A stretch of 64,000 nt of DNA. Source: UBA1227 sp963629305. Lineage in GTDB: Bacteria > Bacillota > Clostridia > Oscillospirales > Acutalibacteraceae. Position numbers and translations under genes: made by a program. The notes beneath the pieces are model-generated. The model had not been told where the DNA came from. It did no database searches and saw nothing but the letters and a program-made list of their open reading frames with translations. The stretch covers positions 62,001 to 126,000 of the forward strand of contig CAVGIJ010000002.1 of the NCBI GenBank assembly GCA_963629305.1. The letters run 5' to 3'. This document shows positions 31,385-40,529 of this stretch, in pieces; position 1 is the stretch's first letter; every line of letters begins with the position of its first letter.

Positions 31385-34126
31385 ATGTTTGAAAAAGGCC
31401 ACAAGTTTACAGAGGGCGAAAACAAATGCCTTGAGGAATACCGCAGAGAAACTGCCGGACAGCCTCCGAGAAAAAACCTTCTGAAGCTTATCACACACGT
31501 AAACATGTTTAACCCGGTACCGTCTGTTGATTCATGGGAGTATATCTTCTTTAACCGTATTTTAAATGACGAAATGGTTGACTTTGCGCTCAATATGAAG
31601 CTTCGTCATCCGTACTATATCAAAGATCTCGCTCAGACTCAGGGTATGTCAGTTGAAGCAACTGCAAAGCTTGCGGATGAGATGGTACATATCGGAATTC
31701 TTGAGTACACCTCTGATGATGCCGGTGTAGACATGGTTCAGTTGCCTGTTTTTGCTCCGGGTGGTTTTGAAAGCACTATCATGACCAAGGAAATGACGGA
31801 CAAGTACCCGGAAACAGCTCCCGCTTTTCTGAACTATGTACTGAATTTGCAGAAAGTAATCACAGGTATTGCACCTATGGGCTCTGCCCTTATGAGAGCA
31901 ATCCCTGTTGAAGAAGCAATAAAGAAAGAACCTAAGAAGGTAAGTTATGAAGAAATTTCATATTGGCTCGACAAGGCGGGCGACTCCATAGGTGTTGCAC
32001 CATGTGAGTGCCGAAAGCTGCGCCGCATGGTAGGTGAGGGTACCGGTGACCTTGAGGACGATTTTTGTATCAATCTCGGTAAGTATGCGGAGTCTTGTAT
32101 AAGAGTAGGGAAGGCACGGAGAATAACACGTGCCGAAGCAGAGGAGATCTTAAAGAAAGCTGAGGAGAGAGGCGCTGTTCATCAACTCTCCAACATTGAC
32201 GGCCCGGACTTTTCACTCTTTATATGTAACTGTCGTTGGGATACCTGTATGGCGCTTAAGACTTCGTGGTATACGTCTTCACCGGCACTCAGTGCGTCAA
32301 ATTATGTTGCGAGAGTAACAAAGAACGATTGCGTTGCCTGCGGCGGATGTGTTGAGATATGTCCGCAGAATGCCGTAAAACTCGGTCAGAAGCTCTGCCG
32401 GGAAAAGCCGGTTACAATTGCAAATCATAAAACGCCGGAGGATTATGTTTTCCTGCCGCCGAAATACTGGGAGGGCAACGACTTCCTTACAAACAGAGAC
32501 AATGTAGTTCCGGAAACAGGTACATCGCCGTGTAAGACGAACTGTCCCGCACATATTGCCGTACAGGGGTACATCAAGAAAGCAGGAGAGGGAAAGTACG
32601 ACGAAGCTCTTGAACTCATAAAGAAAGAGAATCCGTTTCCGGCAGTGTGTGGCGCGATCTGTGCAAAATTCTGCGAGGATGTATGTACCAGAGGTAAGAT
32701 TGATTCCCCTGTTGCCATTGACGAGGTAAAGAAGTTCGTTTCAATGAGGGACCTTGATCCGAAAACAAGATTTATCCCGAAGAAAAAATATGACTACGGT
32801 GAGAAGATTGCCGTTATAGGCTCGGGGCCTGCAGGACTTTCATGTGCGTACTATCTTGCCGTTCTCGGACACAGCGTCACCGTTTTTGAGAAAGAGTCGG
32901 TTCCGGGAGGTATGATGACATTCGGTATCCCGAATTTCAGACTTGAGAAGGATATTGTAAATGCGGAAATAGACATCATTCGCGAGCTCGGTGTCGAGAT
33001 TAAATGCGGCGTTGAGGTCGGCAAAGACATATCGCTTGATGAACTCAGAAAAGACGGATATAAAGGATTTTACATTGCTATCGGTGCACAGGGCGGAAGG
33101 AAACTCAAAATTCCCGGAGAGGAAAGCGTCGGCGTTGTTTCCGGCATTGATTTTCTTCGCAAGGTTTCAACGGATAAGTCTCAGCCGCTACACGGAAAGG
33201 TTGTCGTAATAGGCGGTGGTAATGTAGCCGTTGACGTTGCAAGAACAGCTACTCGTTTCGGTGCCGACACAGTGTCAATGTATTCACTTGAAAAGAGAGA
33301 CGAAATGCCTGCTGCAGAGGACGAAATCCTTGAAGCAGAGGAGGAAAATATATTCGTAAACGGTGGCTGGGGTCCGAAAGAAATCATTTCCGAGGATGGA
33401 AAAGTCAGAGCCGTTGTATTCAAGAAATGTACTTCTGTTAAGGATTCAAGTGGCAAATTCAATCCGAAATATGATGGAAATGATACAATAACGGTTGAGG
33501 CAGATTACGTTCTCGCAGCTATAGGTCAGTCTATTGAATGGGGCGGACTTCTTGACGGCGAAGCAGTTGAGCTTAACCGCAATCAGACCGCAAAGGCTGA
33601 TTCGTGGACTTACCAGACGGCACAGGAGGACATCTTTGTCGGCGGTGATGTTTACACAGGACCGGGCTTTGCCATCTATGCTATTGCAGCCGGTAAAGAG
33701 GGCGCTGAATCCCTCCACAGATTTGTTCATGAAGGTCATTCTCTTACACTCGGCCGTGTTCACAGAGATAACTTCCATTCACTTGACAAAGACGATCTTG
33801 TTATTCCATCATATGATCATTCGGCAAGAAGCATACCTGCAAAGAACGAAAAGCTTGCGCATACATTCTCTGATGAAAGACTTCCGCTTACCGAGGAACA
33901 GGTTAAGACTGAGGCTGCACGTTGCCTCAGCTGCGGTGCGGCACATGTTGATGAGACATTCTGCATTGGCTGTGGTCTTTGTACGACCGCATGTAAGTTT
34001 GACGCAATACACCTCGAAAAAGTAAGAGAGGTATGGGGCAGACCTTATGAAAAGCTTTTACCGTTTGTAGGTGTTGAGGCTGTGAAAAAGATAGGCAGAC
34101 TTGCAGAGAAAAAAATAAAAGGTTAA
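31385..34126 (+). CDS. large multi-domain Fe-S / FAD-NAD(P) oxidoreductase
   Basis: 913 residues. The N-terminal third has Cys clusters (VAPCECRK, then CIRVGK, ICNCRWDTC) and a 4Fe-4S ferredoxin motif CVACGGCVEICP. The middle is a GltD-like NADPH-dependent half with CxxNCPAHI, AICAKFCEDVC, an FAD-binding GSGPAGLSCAY and an NAD(P) site GGGNVAVDVARTA. The C-terminus adds RCLSCGAAH and CIGCGLCTTACKFDA. It looks like a one-chain electron-transfer enzyme linking NAD(P)H, flavin and ferredoxin-type clusters; the substrate is unknown. ATG 31385 is preferred because AAAGGA overlaps the earlier ATG at 31376. It is probably controlled by the divergent TetR protein and shares an operon with hypA. Confidence 0.85.
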   Translation: MFEKGHKFTEGENKCLEEYRRETAGQPPRKNLLKLITHVNMFNPVPSVDSWEYIFFNRILNDEMVDFALNMKLRHPYYIKDLAQTQGMSVEATAKLADEMVHIGILEYTSDDAGVDMVQLPVFAPGGFESTIMTKEMTDKYPETAPAFLNYVLNLQKVITGIAPMGSALMRAIPVEEAIKKEPKKVSYEEISYWLDKAGDSIGVAPCECRKLRRMVGEGTGDLEDDFCINLGKYAESCIRVGKARRITRAEAEEILKKAEERGAVHQLSNIDGPDFSLFICNCRWDTCMALKTSWYTSSPALSASNYVARVTKNDCVACGGCVEICPQNAVKLGQKLCREKPVTIANHKTPEDYVFLPPKYWEGNDFLTNRDNVVPETGTSPCKTNCPAHIAVQGYIKKAGEGKYDEALELIKKENPFPAVCGAICAKFCEDVCTRGKIDSPVAIDEVKKFVSMRDLDPKTRFIPKKKYDYGEKIAVIGSGPAGLSCAYYLAVLGHSVTVFEKESVPGGMMTFGIPNFRLEKDIVNAEIDIIRELGVEIKCGVEVGKDISLDELRKDGYKGFYIAIGAQGGRKLKIPGEESVGVVSGIDFLRKVSTDKSQPLHGKVVVIGGGNVAVDVARTATRFGADTVSMYSLEKRDEMPAAEDEILEAEEENIFVNGGWGPKEIISEDGKVRAVVFKKCTSVKDSSGKFNPKYDGNDTITVEADYVLAAIGQSIEWGGLLDGEAVELNRNQTAKADSWTYQTAQEDIFVGGDVYTGPGFAIYAIAAGKEGAESLHRFVHEGHSLTLGRVHRDNFHSLDKDDLVIPSYDHSARSIPAKNEKLAHTFSDERLPLTEEQVKTEAARCLSCGAAHVDETFCIGCGLCTTACKFDAIHLEKVREVWGRPYEKLLPFVGVEAVKKIGRLAEKKIKG

Positions 34127-34147
34127 AGCATTCAGGGAAGTGTTGTT

Positions 34148-34492
34148 ATGCATGAAATAGGGGTTTTATACGAAGCTGTAAAGGTTGCGGAAAGAACCGC
34201 CGAAGCCAACTCGCTTGCCGAGATAAAATATCTGACACTTTCTGTGGGTGAGCTCACAGGATATCTTCCGATATTCTTTGAAAAATACTTTCCGATTATA
34301 ATCGAGGACAGACCGCTTTTTAAGGACGCGGAGCTGAAACTTGAGATAGTTCCGGGAGAAGCACTCTGCACGCAGTGCCAGAGCATATACAATGTAATGA
34401 AATGCAAAGGCGTTTGTCCGAAATGCGGCAGCAGAAATAAAACCATACTCGGCGGAAGAGATTTTCACGTAAAAGATATTGTGGGATATTAG
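34148..34492 (+). CDS. hypA: HypA/HybF-like nickel metallochaperone
   Basis: 114 residues beginning MHEIG, with the Ni-binding His2, and a zinc finger of CTQC and CPKCGS. HypA delivers nickel to [NiFe] hydrogenase (or urease in some species). Only 21 bases separate it from the large oxidoreductase gene. No hydrogenase or other hyp gene is in the window, so its client is unclear; they may be elsewhere, or this copy may serve the neighbouring Fe-S protein. Confidence 0.9.
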   Translation: MHEIGVLYEAVKVAERTAEANSLAEIKYLTLSVGELTGYLPIFFEKYFPIIIEDRPLFKDAELKLEIVPGEALCTQCQSIYNVMKCKGVCPKCGSRNKTILGGRDFHVKDIVGY

Positions 34493-34681
34493 CTTTTACT
34501 ATAGCATTTTACTTTTGCAGCTTAATTTTGGTTTGTGTTTATTTATCAATTTGCTTTTTTGAAAAATCGCACAATGTCTTGGATTAACCACAGGTTATAA
34601 ATTTGTAAACCAATAGTTGGTGGAATTATTATCCTTAATGAGTTAAAATAAAGAAGTAAGTAAAAACGGAGGTTATCTTAA

Positions 34682-35569
34682 ATGAGTAAGTCAATTGTAT
34701 ATTTTTCAAAAACAGTTTCGCCGGAAAATGCAGCAAGGATGTATCGCCTTCTCGCAACAGAACTTCCGGGCAATGTAGCTGTAAAGGTTCATTCGGGTGA
34801 AGAGGGTAATCAGAACTTCTTAAGACCCGAGTTTATGAAACCGTGTGTAGATATTGTTGACGGCACGGTTGTCGAGTGCAATACGGCATATGAGGGCTCA
34901 AGAAACCATACACCTGAACATATGGAGCTTCTTAAAAAGCACGGCTGGTCAGATGTTTTCAAAAAAATTGATATCATGGACTCAGAGGGTCCTGACCTTA
35001 TTCTTCCCGTCGAAGGGGGAAAAGTCCTTACAAAGAACTATGTTGGGAAGCACATAAAGAACTATGACTCAATGCTTGTTCTTTCTCACTTCAAAGGACA
35101 CCCGATGGGCGGTTACGGCGGAGCACTCAAACAGCTTTCCATAGGTTGTGCTTCAACAGTGGGAAAGGTAAATATTCACAGTGCAGGTGTGACCCTTGAT
35201 CAAGCTGAGTTTTGGGACAAAGTTGCCGAGCAGGACACTTTCTGCGAGGCCATGGCAGACGCGGCAAAGAGTGTTGTCGATATGTTCGACGGTAACATGG
35301 CATTTGTCAATGTAGTCGCAAATCTCTCGGTTGATTGCGACTGTTGTGCCGTTGCGGAGGACCCTTGCATGAAGGATATCGGTATTTTAGCATCACTTGA
35401 TCCTGTTGCGCTCGACAAGGCTTGTATTGATCTTATTTATGCATCAGATGATTCCGGAAGAGATCACTTTGTTGAGCGTGTTGAAACACGCCACGGTACT
35501 CATACAATTGACGCGGCTGCCGAAATAGGTGTCGGTACTAAAGAATATGAGCTTATCAATGTTGATTGA
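34682..35569 (+). CDS. DUF362 domain protein
   Basis: 295 residues matching the DUF362 family: VAVKVHSGEEGNQNFLRP near the N-terminus, LVLSHFKGHPMGGYGGALKQLSIGCAS in the middle, then a Cys-rich VDCDCCAVAEDPC and DPVALDKACIDLI. DUF362 proteins often sit beside ferredoxin domains and may act in electron transfer or cluster binding, but no reaction is established. AACGGAGG precedes the ATG; the 189-base upstream gap has no gene. The stop overlaps the sirtuin start (TGATG). Confidence 0.85.
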   Translation: MSKSIVYFSKTVSPENAARMYRLLATELPGNVAVKVHSGEEGNQNFLRPEFMKPCVDIVDGTVVECNTAYEGSRNHTPEHMELLKKHGWSDVFKKIDIMDSEGPDLILPVEGGKVLTKNYVGKHIKNYDSMLVLSHFKGHPMGGYGGALKQLSIGCASTVGKVNIHSAGVTLDQAEFWDKVAEQDTFCEAMADAAKSVVDMFDGNMAFVNVVANLSVDCDCCAVAEDPCMKDIGILASLDPVALDKACIDLIYASDDSGRDHFVERVETRHGTHTIDAAAEIGVGTKEYELINVD

Positions 35570-36306
35570 TGATTATGAACTTAGATAAAATTGCAGAGCT
35601 TAAAAAGATAATTGATAACAGTAACGACATATGTGTTTTTACCGGAGCGGGTATAAGTGTGCCGTCGGGGATTCCTGATTTTCGATCGGCAGACGGGCTT
35701 TACAATCAGGACAGCGGTCTTAACATACGACCCGAGGAAATAATAAGCCACAGCTTTTTTGTTGAACATACCGACTTGTTTTACGAGTTCTATAAGTCGA
35801 AAATGCTTTACCCGACGGCAAAGCCGAATACGGCGCACCTTTACTTTGCAGAGCTTGCAAAGAGGGGAAAGCATGTACCGATTGTTACACAGAATATTGA
35901 CGGCTTGCACACTGCTGCCGGGAGCTCGGAAGTGTATGAAATACACGGCAGCGTACTTAGAAATACCTGCCTTGCATGTCATGCACACTACGGTGTAGAT
36001 ATTGTAGTTTCTGCAAACAGTGTGCCGCACTGTCCCGCGTGTGGCGGGTTAATAAAACCGGATGTTGTCCTATACGAAGAACCGCTTTACGATGATGTTG
36101 TAGAGGGCGCCGTAAATGCTATATCCCATGCGCAGACCCTTATAATCATCGGCACATCGCTTGTCGTCTATCCGGCGGCGTCATATATCCGTTATTTCCG
36201 CGGAAATGATATAATCCTCATAAATAAATCCAAAACACAGATGGACGGCATTGCAACACTTGCCTTTTATGAAGACGTCACCGATGTTGTAAAGTTATTG
36301 AAATAA
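35569..36306 (+). CDS. NAD-dependent protein deacylase (Sir2 family)
   Basis: 245-residue sirtuin: GAGISVPSGIPDFRS binds NAD, TQNIDGLH and the catalytic His in EIHGSV follow, and the structural zinc is held by CLAC and CPAC. It removes acyl groups from lysine using NAD. ATG 35569 overlaps the DUF362 stop; in-frame TTG 35566 and ATG 35575 are alternatives. The class by phylogeny (deacetylase or desuccinylase) cannot be set from what I see. Confidence 0.95.
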   Translation: MIMNLDKIAELKKIIDNSNDICVFTGAGISVPSGIPDFRSADGLYNQDSGLNIRPEEIISHSFFVEHTDLFYEFYKSKMLYPTAKPNTAHLYFAELAKRGKHVPIVTQNIDGLHTAAGSSEVYEIHGSVLRNTCLACHAHYGVDIVVSANSVPHCPACGGLIKPDVVLYEEPLYDDVVEGAVNAISHAQTLIIIGTSLVVYPAASYIRYFRGNDIILINKSKTQMDGIATLAFYEDVTDVVKLLK

Positions 36307-36314
36307 GCCAAAAT

Positions 36315-36355
36315 AAAAGCAATAGTCCGTATATTTGGACTATTGCTTATTTTTT
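36315..36355 (+). terminator. terminator of the sirtuin operon
   Basis: AAGCAATAGTCC (36317-36328) pairs with GGACTATTGCTT (36337-36348), loop of 8, followed by ATTTTTT. Confidence 0.92.
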
Positions 36356-36367
36356 CAGTTTGATCGA

Positions 36368-36436
36368 TTGATGCGTATTTGCCTGAAATGCTATAATATC
36401 AGAGTAGAAAGCAACCGCTTACCGGTTGCTCTCTAC
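36368..36436 (+). other. promoter-like sequence followed by a 14-bp hairpin
   Basis: TTGATG (36368-36373), 18 bases, TATAAT (36392-36397), then a stem 36404-36417 / 36423-36436 with one mismatch. A T-rich stretch starts some 10 bases later. It might be a short transcript or a remnant; no coding frame is evident. Confidence 0.4.
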
Positions 36437-36501
36437 GTTCATTATATGTTTTGGTTTTATGTTTGTCAATCGAACAAAAATTGATTTTTTTAAAAAACGT
36501 A

Positions 36502-36530
36502 TTGACAAATGACTTTGTTGGTATTACAAT
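36502..36530 (+). promoter_or_regulatory. promoter of the T-box leader and tryptophan transporter operon
   Basis: TTGACA (36502-36507), 17 bases, TACAAT (36525-36530): near-consensus sigma-A promoter. Confidence 0.85.
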
Positions 36531-36537
36531 TTCGACA

Positions 36538-36819
36538 TCAAGTAAATAGTTAAACCGATGATTAAGAGTAAGTAACCGGTCGCAACTGTTTCAAAGAGAG
36601 CTACAGGCGGTGTGATTGTAGCAGACAGACTCCGGCGAATGGCCTTATGAGGGCGGTCGAAAGGCGTGAGTGCCGAGTAGCAACCGACGGTTCGCATCCG
36701 TTATCGTGCGTAGTGCATGTCAGTGCATGAATTAAGTGGACGCTTTGTCAATCTGAGTGGTACCGCGGAATTAAGTCTAATTTCGTCTCAGGATTCGTAA
36801 GAATTCTGAGGCGTTTTTT
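36538..36819 (+). promoter_or_regulatory. T-box leader, probable tryptophan specifier
   Basis: A T-box riboswitch that senses uncharged tRNA. AGAGAG then GCTAC/GTAGC (36600-36604 / 36618-36622) forms the apical part of stem I, with a GGTGTGA-containing loop. The specifier loop CGAATGGCC carries TGG at 36640-36642, the Trp codon. The conserved T-box TGGTACCGCGG is at 36758-36768. The terminator pairs 36784-36796 with 36101+700, that is 36801-36813, loop GTAA, then six T. Uncharged tRNA-Trp would favour the antiterminator and expression of the transporter. Specifier assignment rests on position and gene context; the T-box base is sure. Confidence 0.92.
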
Positions 36820-36948
36820 GTTTTATGAGGTGTTTGATTATGAAAAAAAGATATATTTACAGCGACCGATGGCGAGTTTGATTTTGAACACTGCTACATT
36901 GTCATACGAAAAATCAACCGATAATCATAAAAGGAAAGAGGAAAAATC

Positions 36949-37914
36949 ATGAAAAACATTAAAAAAATACTTTCAATCGTACTTGTACTTTCATTCGTAT
37001 TCGCATTCTCGGCATGCGGAAAAGATATCCCCGTAATAGGAATCTCGCAGTACGGCGAGCATGCGTCCCTTGACAACTGCAGAGAGGGCTTCCTTCAGGG
37101 ACTTAAAGAGGCAGGCCTCACAGAGGGCAAGGATTTCACAGTTGATTATCAAAATGCAAATTTTGATGACTCAACCGCAACACAAATTGCGCAGAACTTC
37201 TCGGCAAAGAATGTCGCTCTCATGTGCGCAATAGCTACACCGTCTGCAACAGCTTGTTTTGCGGCTGCGGAGGATAAAGACATTCCGGTTGTATTTACCG
37301 CAATCACTGACCCAAAAGCAGCAAAGCTTGACACGGGCAATATAACAGGTACAAGCGACAAGCTTCCCGTAGACGCGCAGCTGGAACTTATCCGCGCACT
37401 TCAGCCGGACGCAAAGACTATAGGTATCATCTACACAACATCAGAGCCCAACTCAGTATCTGCTATTGAGGAATACAAAGCAAACGCATCAAAGTTCGGC
37501 TTCACCATTGAAGCAATCGGAATCACCGCACAGTCTGAGGCCGTTCAGGCAGCAGAGACACTCATTTCAAAGAATGTTGACTGTTTCTCAAACCTTACGG
37601 ATAACAACGTTGTAGGCGTACTTCCTTCAATCCTTGAAAAGACAGATGAAGCAAAGATTCCGGTATACGGCTCGGAGATTGAGCAGGTTAAAAAGGGCTG
37701 TGTGGCATCAGCGGGTATCGATTACGTTAAACTCGGTGTACAAACAGGTAAAATGGCAGCTAAGATTCTCAAGGGTGAGGCAACAGCTGCAGATATGGAC
37801 TATGAGACCATTTCAGAGTATGAAACATACATCAACAGTGATGCGCTTAAAACCTTCGGCATAACGCTCTCTGAGGATATTTCAAAGGTAGCAACGGATG
37901 TTGTAAGCGAATAA
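36949..37914 (+). CDS. trpX: ABC transporter substrate-binding lipoprotein, TrpX-like (probable tryptophan)
   Basis: 321 residues. Signal peptide with lipobox FSAC, then an ABC_sub_bind-family solute-binding domain (IPVIGISQYGEHASLDNCREGFLQGL, VVFTAITDPKAAKL, TIGIIYTTSEPNS). Members behind Trp T-boxes in Firmicutes are called TrpX. AAAGGAAAGAGG precedes the ATG. Tryptophan as substrate is inferred from the T-box specifier and family. Confidence 0.88.
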   Translation: MKNIKKILSIVLVLSFVFAFSACGKDIPVIGISQYGEHASLDNCREGFLQGLKEAGLTEGKDFTVDYQNANFDDSTATQIAQNFSAKNVALMCAIATPSATACFAAAEDKDIPVVFTAITDPKAAKLDTGNITGTSDKLPVDAQLELIRALQPDAKTIGIIYTTSEPNSVSAIEEYKANASKFGFTIEAIGITAQSEAVQAAETLISKNVDCFSNLTDNNVVGVLPSILEKTDEAKIPVYGSEIEQVKKGCVASAGIDYVKLGVQTGKMAAKILKGEATAADMDYETISEYETYINSDALKTFGITLSEDISKVATDVVSE

Positions 37915-37956
37915 TTACATCGCCCAAACGTTTTATCAGAGAGGAGAACATAAAGA

Positions 37957-38853
37957 GTGAACGTCTTTTTGGACCTACTTGTTGCCACCTTGACGCAGGG
38001 CTTCATATATGCCCTTATGTCCTATGGTGTATTTATCACATATAAAATACTTGATTTTCCGGATATGACGGTGGACGGTTGCTTCCCGCTGGGAGCAGCC
38101 GTTACGGCTGTTTTACTTACAAACGGAATGAATCCGTATCTTACAATTCCCGTTTCGCTTCTTGTAGGCGCATTGGCGGGCCTTGTAACGGGAATCATAC
38201 ATGTAAAGCTTAAAGTTCGCGATTTGCTTGCGGGAATCATAACTATGACGGCATTATTTTCGATAAATCTTCAAATTGCCGGTTCAAACCTCAGTATAGG
38301 CAGAGAAATACCGACAATTTTTACGGCAGCTCCCACTATGGCGCTTTTCGGAAATATGTCACTTCTTTACAGAAAACTTATTGTATCCTTAATCATCGTA
38401 ATAGCATTTAAGATAATAATCGATCTTTATTTTAAAACTAAAAGCGGTCTTCTTCTTCGCGCCGTGGGCGACAATGAGGCTCTTGTAACTTCTATGGCAA
38501 AGGATAAGGGCTCTGTTAAGATGCTCGGTCTTGTTATTGCAAATGCGCTTGTTGCACTTTCCGGTTGCGTTGTTGTGCAGGAACAGCGCGCTTTTTCAAG
38601 CACCATGGGAACAGGACAGATGGTATTTGCTCTTGCAACGGTTATCATCGGTACGACGATTTTCAGAAAAATGAGTTTTGTAAAGGGCACAACATGCGCT
38701 CTTGTCGGCAGTATTATCTATAAGGCATGTATTCAGATTGCCATAACACTCGGCCTTCCGGCAAACCTCTTAAAACTCATAACAGCTGTTCTCTTCCTCA
38801 TTATTCTGGTTATAGGCAACAGCAAGAAAGTCGGAGGTGAGAGCCATGCTTGA
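37957..38853 (+). CDS. trpY: ABC transporter permease, TrpY-like
   Basis: 298-residue membrane protein of the branched-chain-type permease family (YKILDFPDMTVDGCFPLGAAVTA, GLLLRAVGDNEALVTSMAKDKGSVK). It has a GTG start with GAGAGGAG upstream and follows the binding protein by 42 bases. Partner of TrpX and TrpZ. Confidence 0.88.
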   Translation: MNVFLDLLVATLTQGFIYALMSYGVFITYKILDFPDMTVDGCFPLGAAVTAVLLTNGMNPYLTIPVSLLVGALAGLVTGIIHVKLKVRDLLAGIITMTALFSINLQIAGSNLSIGREIPTIFTAAPTMALFGNMSLLYRKLIVSLIIVIAFKIIIDLYFKTKSGLLLRAVGDNEALVTSMAKDKGSVKMLGLVIANALVALSGCVVVQEQRAFSSTMGTGQMVFALATVIIGTTIFRKMSFVKGTTCALVGSIIYKACIQIAITLGLPANLLKLITAVLFLIILVIGNSKKVGGESHA

Positions 38854-39619
38854 GCTTAAAAACGTCTGTAAGGTATACAATCCCGGTGAGATAACCGAAA
38901 TGTGTCTCTTTAAAGATTTCAATCTTACCGTAAAGGACAACGAATTTGTATCTATCGTCGGCTCTAACGGTTCCGGTAAAACATCGCTTTTGAATATTGT
39001 CTGCGGAAGTATACCCGTTGACAGCGGAAATGTTTTGATAAACGGAAAAGATATCACAAAGATGTCTGAGTACAAAAGGTACAGAAAAATAGGTCGCGTT
39101 TATCAAAATCCTGCCGTGGGCACATGTCCTTCAATGACAATTGTTGAAAACATGTCTCTTGCCGATAATAAGGGAAAACGCTTCGGATTATCGTCGGGAG
39201 TGAACAAAGAACGCGTTGATTTTTATAAATCTTCACTTGAAATTTTAGGCCTCGGTCTTGAAAACAAAATGGATATAAAAGTCGGCTCACTTTCGGGCGG
39301 TCAAAGGCAGGCATTATCACTTGTCATGACAACTCTGACTCCGCTTGACTTCCTTATTCTTGATGAACATACGGCGGCTCTTGACCCGAAAACAGCTGAG
39401 ATAATAATGCAGCTTACCGATAAGGTTGTAAAAGAGAAAAATCTTACAGCCATAATGGTTACACACAACCTTCGTTATGCCGTGGAATACGGAACTCGCA
39501 TTCTTATGATGGACAAGGGCAATGTAATTCTTGATAAGTCCGATGATGACAAGAAAAAAACAGACATTGACGAACTTCTTCGTATATTTAATGAAATAAG
39601 TATTGAATGCGGAAACTAA
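38846..39619 (+). CDS. trpZ: ABC transporter ATP-binding protein, TrpZ-like
   Basis: 257 residues with Walker A GSNGSGKTS, signature LSGGQRQALSLVM, Walker B FLILDEHTAALDP and switch His MVTHNLRYA. ATG 38846 lies 8 bases inside the permease gene with CGGAGGTG upstream. Completes the transporter. Confidence 0.9.
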   Translation: MLELKNVCKVYNPGEITEMCLFKDFNLTVKDNEFVSIVGSNGSGKTSLLNIVCGSIPVDSGNVLINGKDITKMSEYKRYRKIGRVYQNPAVGTCPSMTIVENMSLADNKGKRFGLSSGVNKERVDFYKSSLEILGLGLENKMDIKVGSLSGGQRQALSLVMTTLTPLDFLILDEHTAALDPKTAEIIMQLTDKVVKEKNLTAIMVTHNLRYAVEYGTRILMMDKGNVILDKSDDDKKKTDIDELLRIFNEISIECGN

Positions 39620-39665
39620 GCAGTATAAAATATCAAAAACAAAATTTTCGGGTGGTGTAACAGCT

Positions 39666-40502
39666 ATGGTTTTTTACAAAATGCAAGGGCTCGGCAATGA
39701 CTACATATACTTTGATTGCACGGAGCATATGATTGAAAACCCTGAAGAGCTTTCGATAAAGCTTTCCGACAGACATTTCGGGGTCGGTGGAGACGGAATC
39801 ATTCTTATCTGCAAATCGGATATTGCGGATTTTAAAATGCGTATGTTCAACGCGGACGGCTCCGAGGGAAAGATGTGCGGCAATGCATCAAGGTGTATAG
39901 GAAAATTTGTCTATGACCTCGGACTTACAGACAAAACCGTTGTTACACTTGAAACGCTGTCCGGAATAAAGACACTCAATCTTTTTTTGAAAGACGGAAA
40001 GGTTGACAGTGTTACGGTAGATATGGGAGAACCGATTCTTATAGGTTCAAAGATACCTACAAACTTCTTTGGCGACACGGTCGTAAAGAGACTTATTTCC
40101 GTAAACAACAAGGCGTATGAGATAACGGCGGTTTCAATGGGAAATCCTCATTGTGTTGTCTTTATGGATGAGAGTCCTATGGAGCTTGAACTTGAAAAGA
40201 TAGGCCCGTATTTTGAGAACCATGAGATGTTCCCGGAACGTACTAACACTGAATTTGTCAGAAAAATCAGTGACACAGAGTTTGAGATGCGTGTATGGGA
40301 GCGAGGAAGCGGAGAGACGCTCGCCTGCGGTACGGGGGCATGCGCCACTGTTGTTGCCGCAACTCTTAACGGACTTTGTGAACGCGACAGAGATATCACC
40401 GTGAAACTCCGCGGTGGCGACCTTAAAATACGCTATGCGGCCGACGGTACTGTTTTTATGACCGGACCGGCAAGATTTGTGTTTAAAGGCGAATGTCTTT
40501 GA
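39666..40502 (+). CDS. dapF: diaminopimelate epimerase (stand-alone, intact active site)
   Basis: 278 residues; interconverts LL- and meso-diaminopimelate for peptidoglycan and lysine. Both catalytic Cys are present (MCGNASRC and LACGTGAC), as are the substrate loop QGLGNDY, GNPHCVVF and WERGSG. It is clearly related to the DapF-like domain fused to CarB at 4005-4841 but, unlike it, keeps all key residues. It follows trpZ by 46 bases and precedes dapL by 27, so it may be read through from the Trp-controlled promoter. Confidence 0.96.
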   Translation: MVFYKMQGLGNDYIYFDCTEHMIENPEELSIKLSDRHFGVGGDGIILICKSDIADFKMRMFNADGSEGKMCGNASRCIGKFVYDLGLTDKTVVTLETLSGIKTLNLFLKDGKVDSVTVDMGEPILIGSKIPTNFFGDTVVKRLISVNNKAYEITAVSMGNPHCVVFMDESPMELELEKIGPYFENHEMFPERTNTEFVRKISDTEFEMRVWERGSGETLACGTGACATVVAATLNGLCERDRDITVKLRGGDLKIRYAADGTVFMTGPARFVFKGECL

Positions 40503-40529
40503 TTCTTTTTTACAGCGAGGTATTACCAA

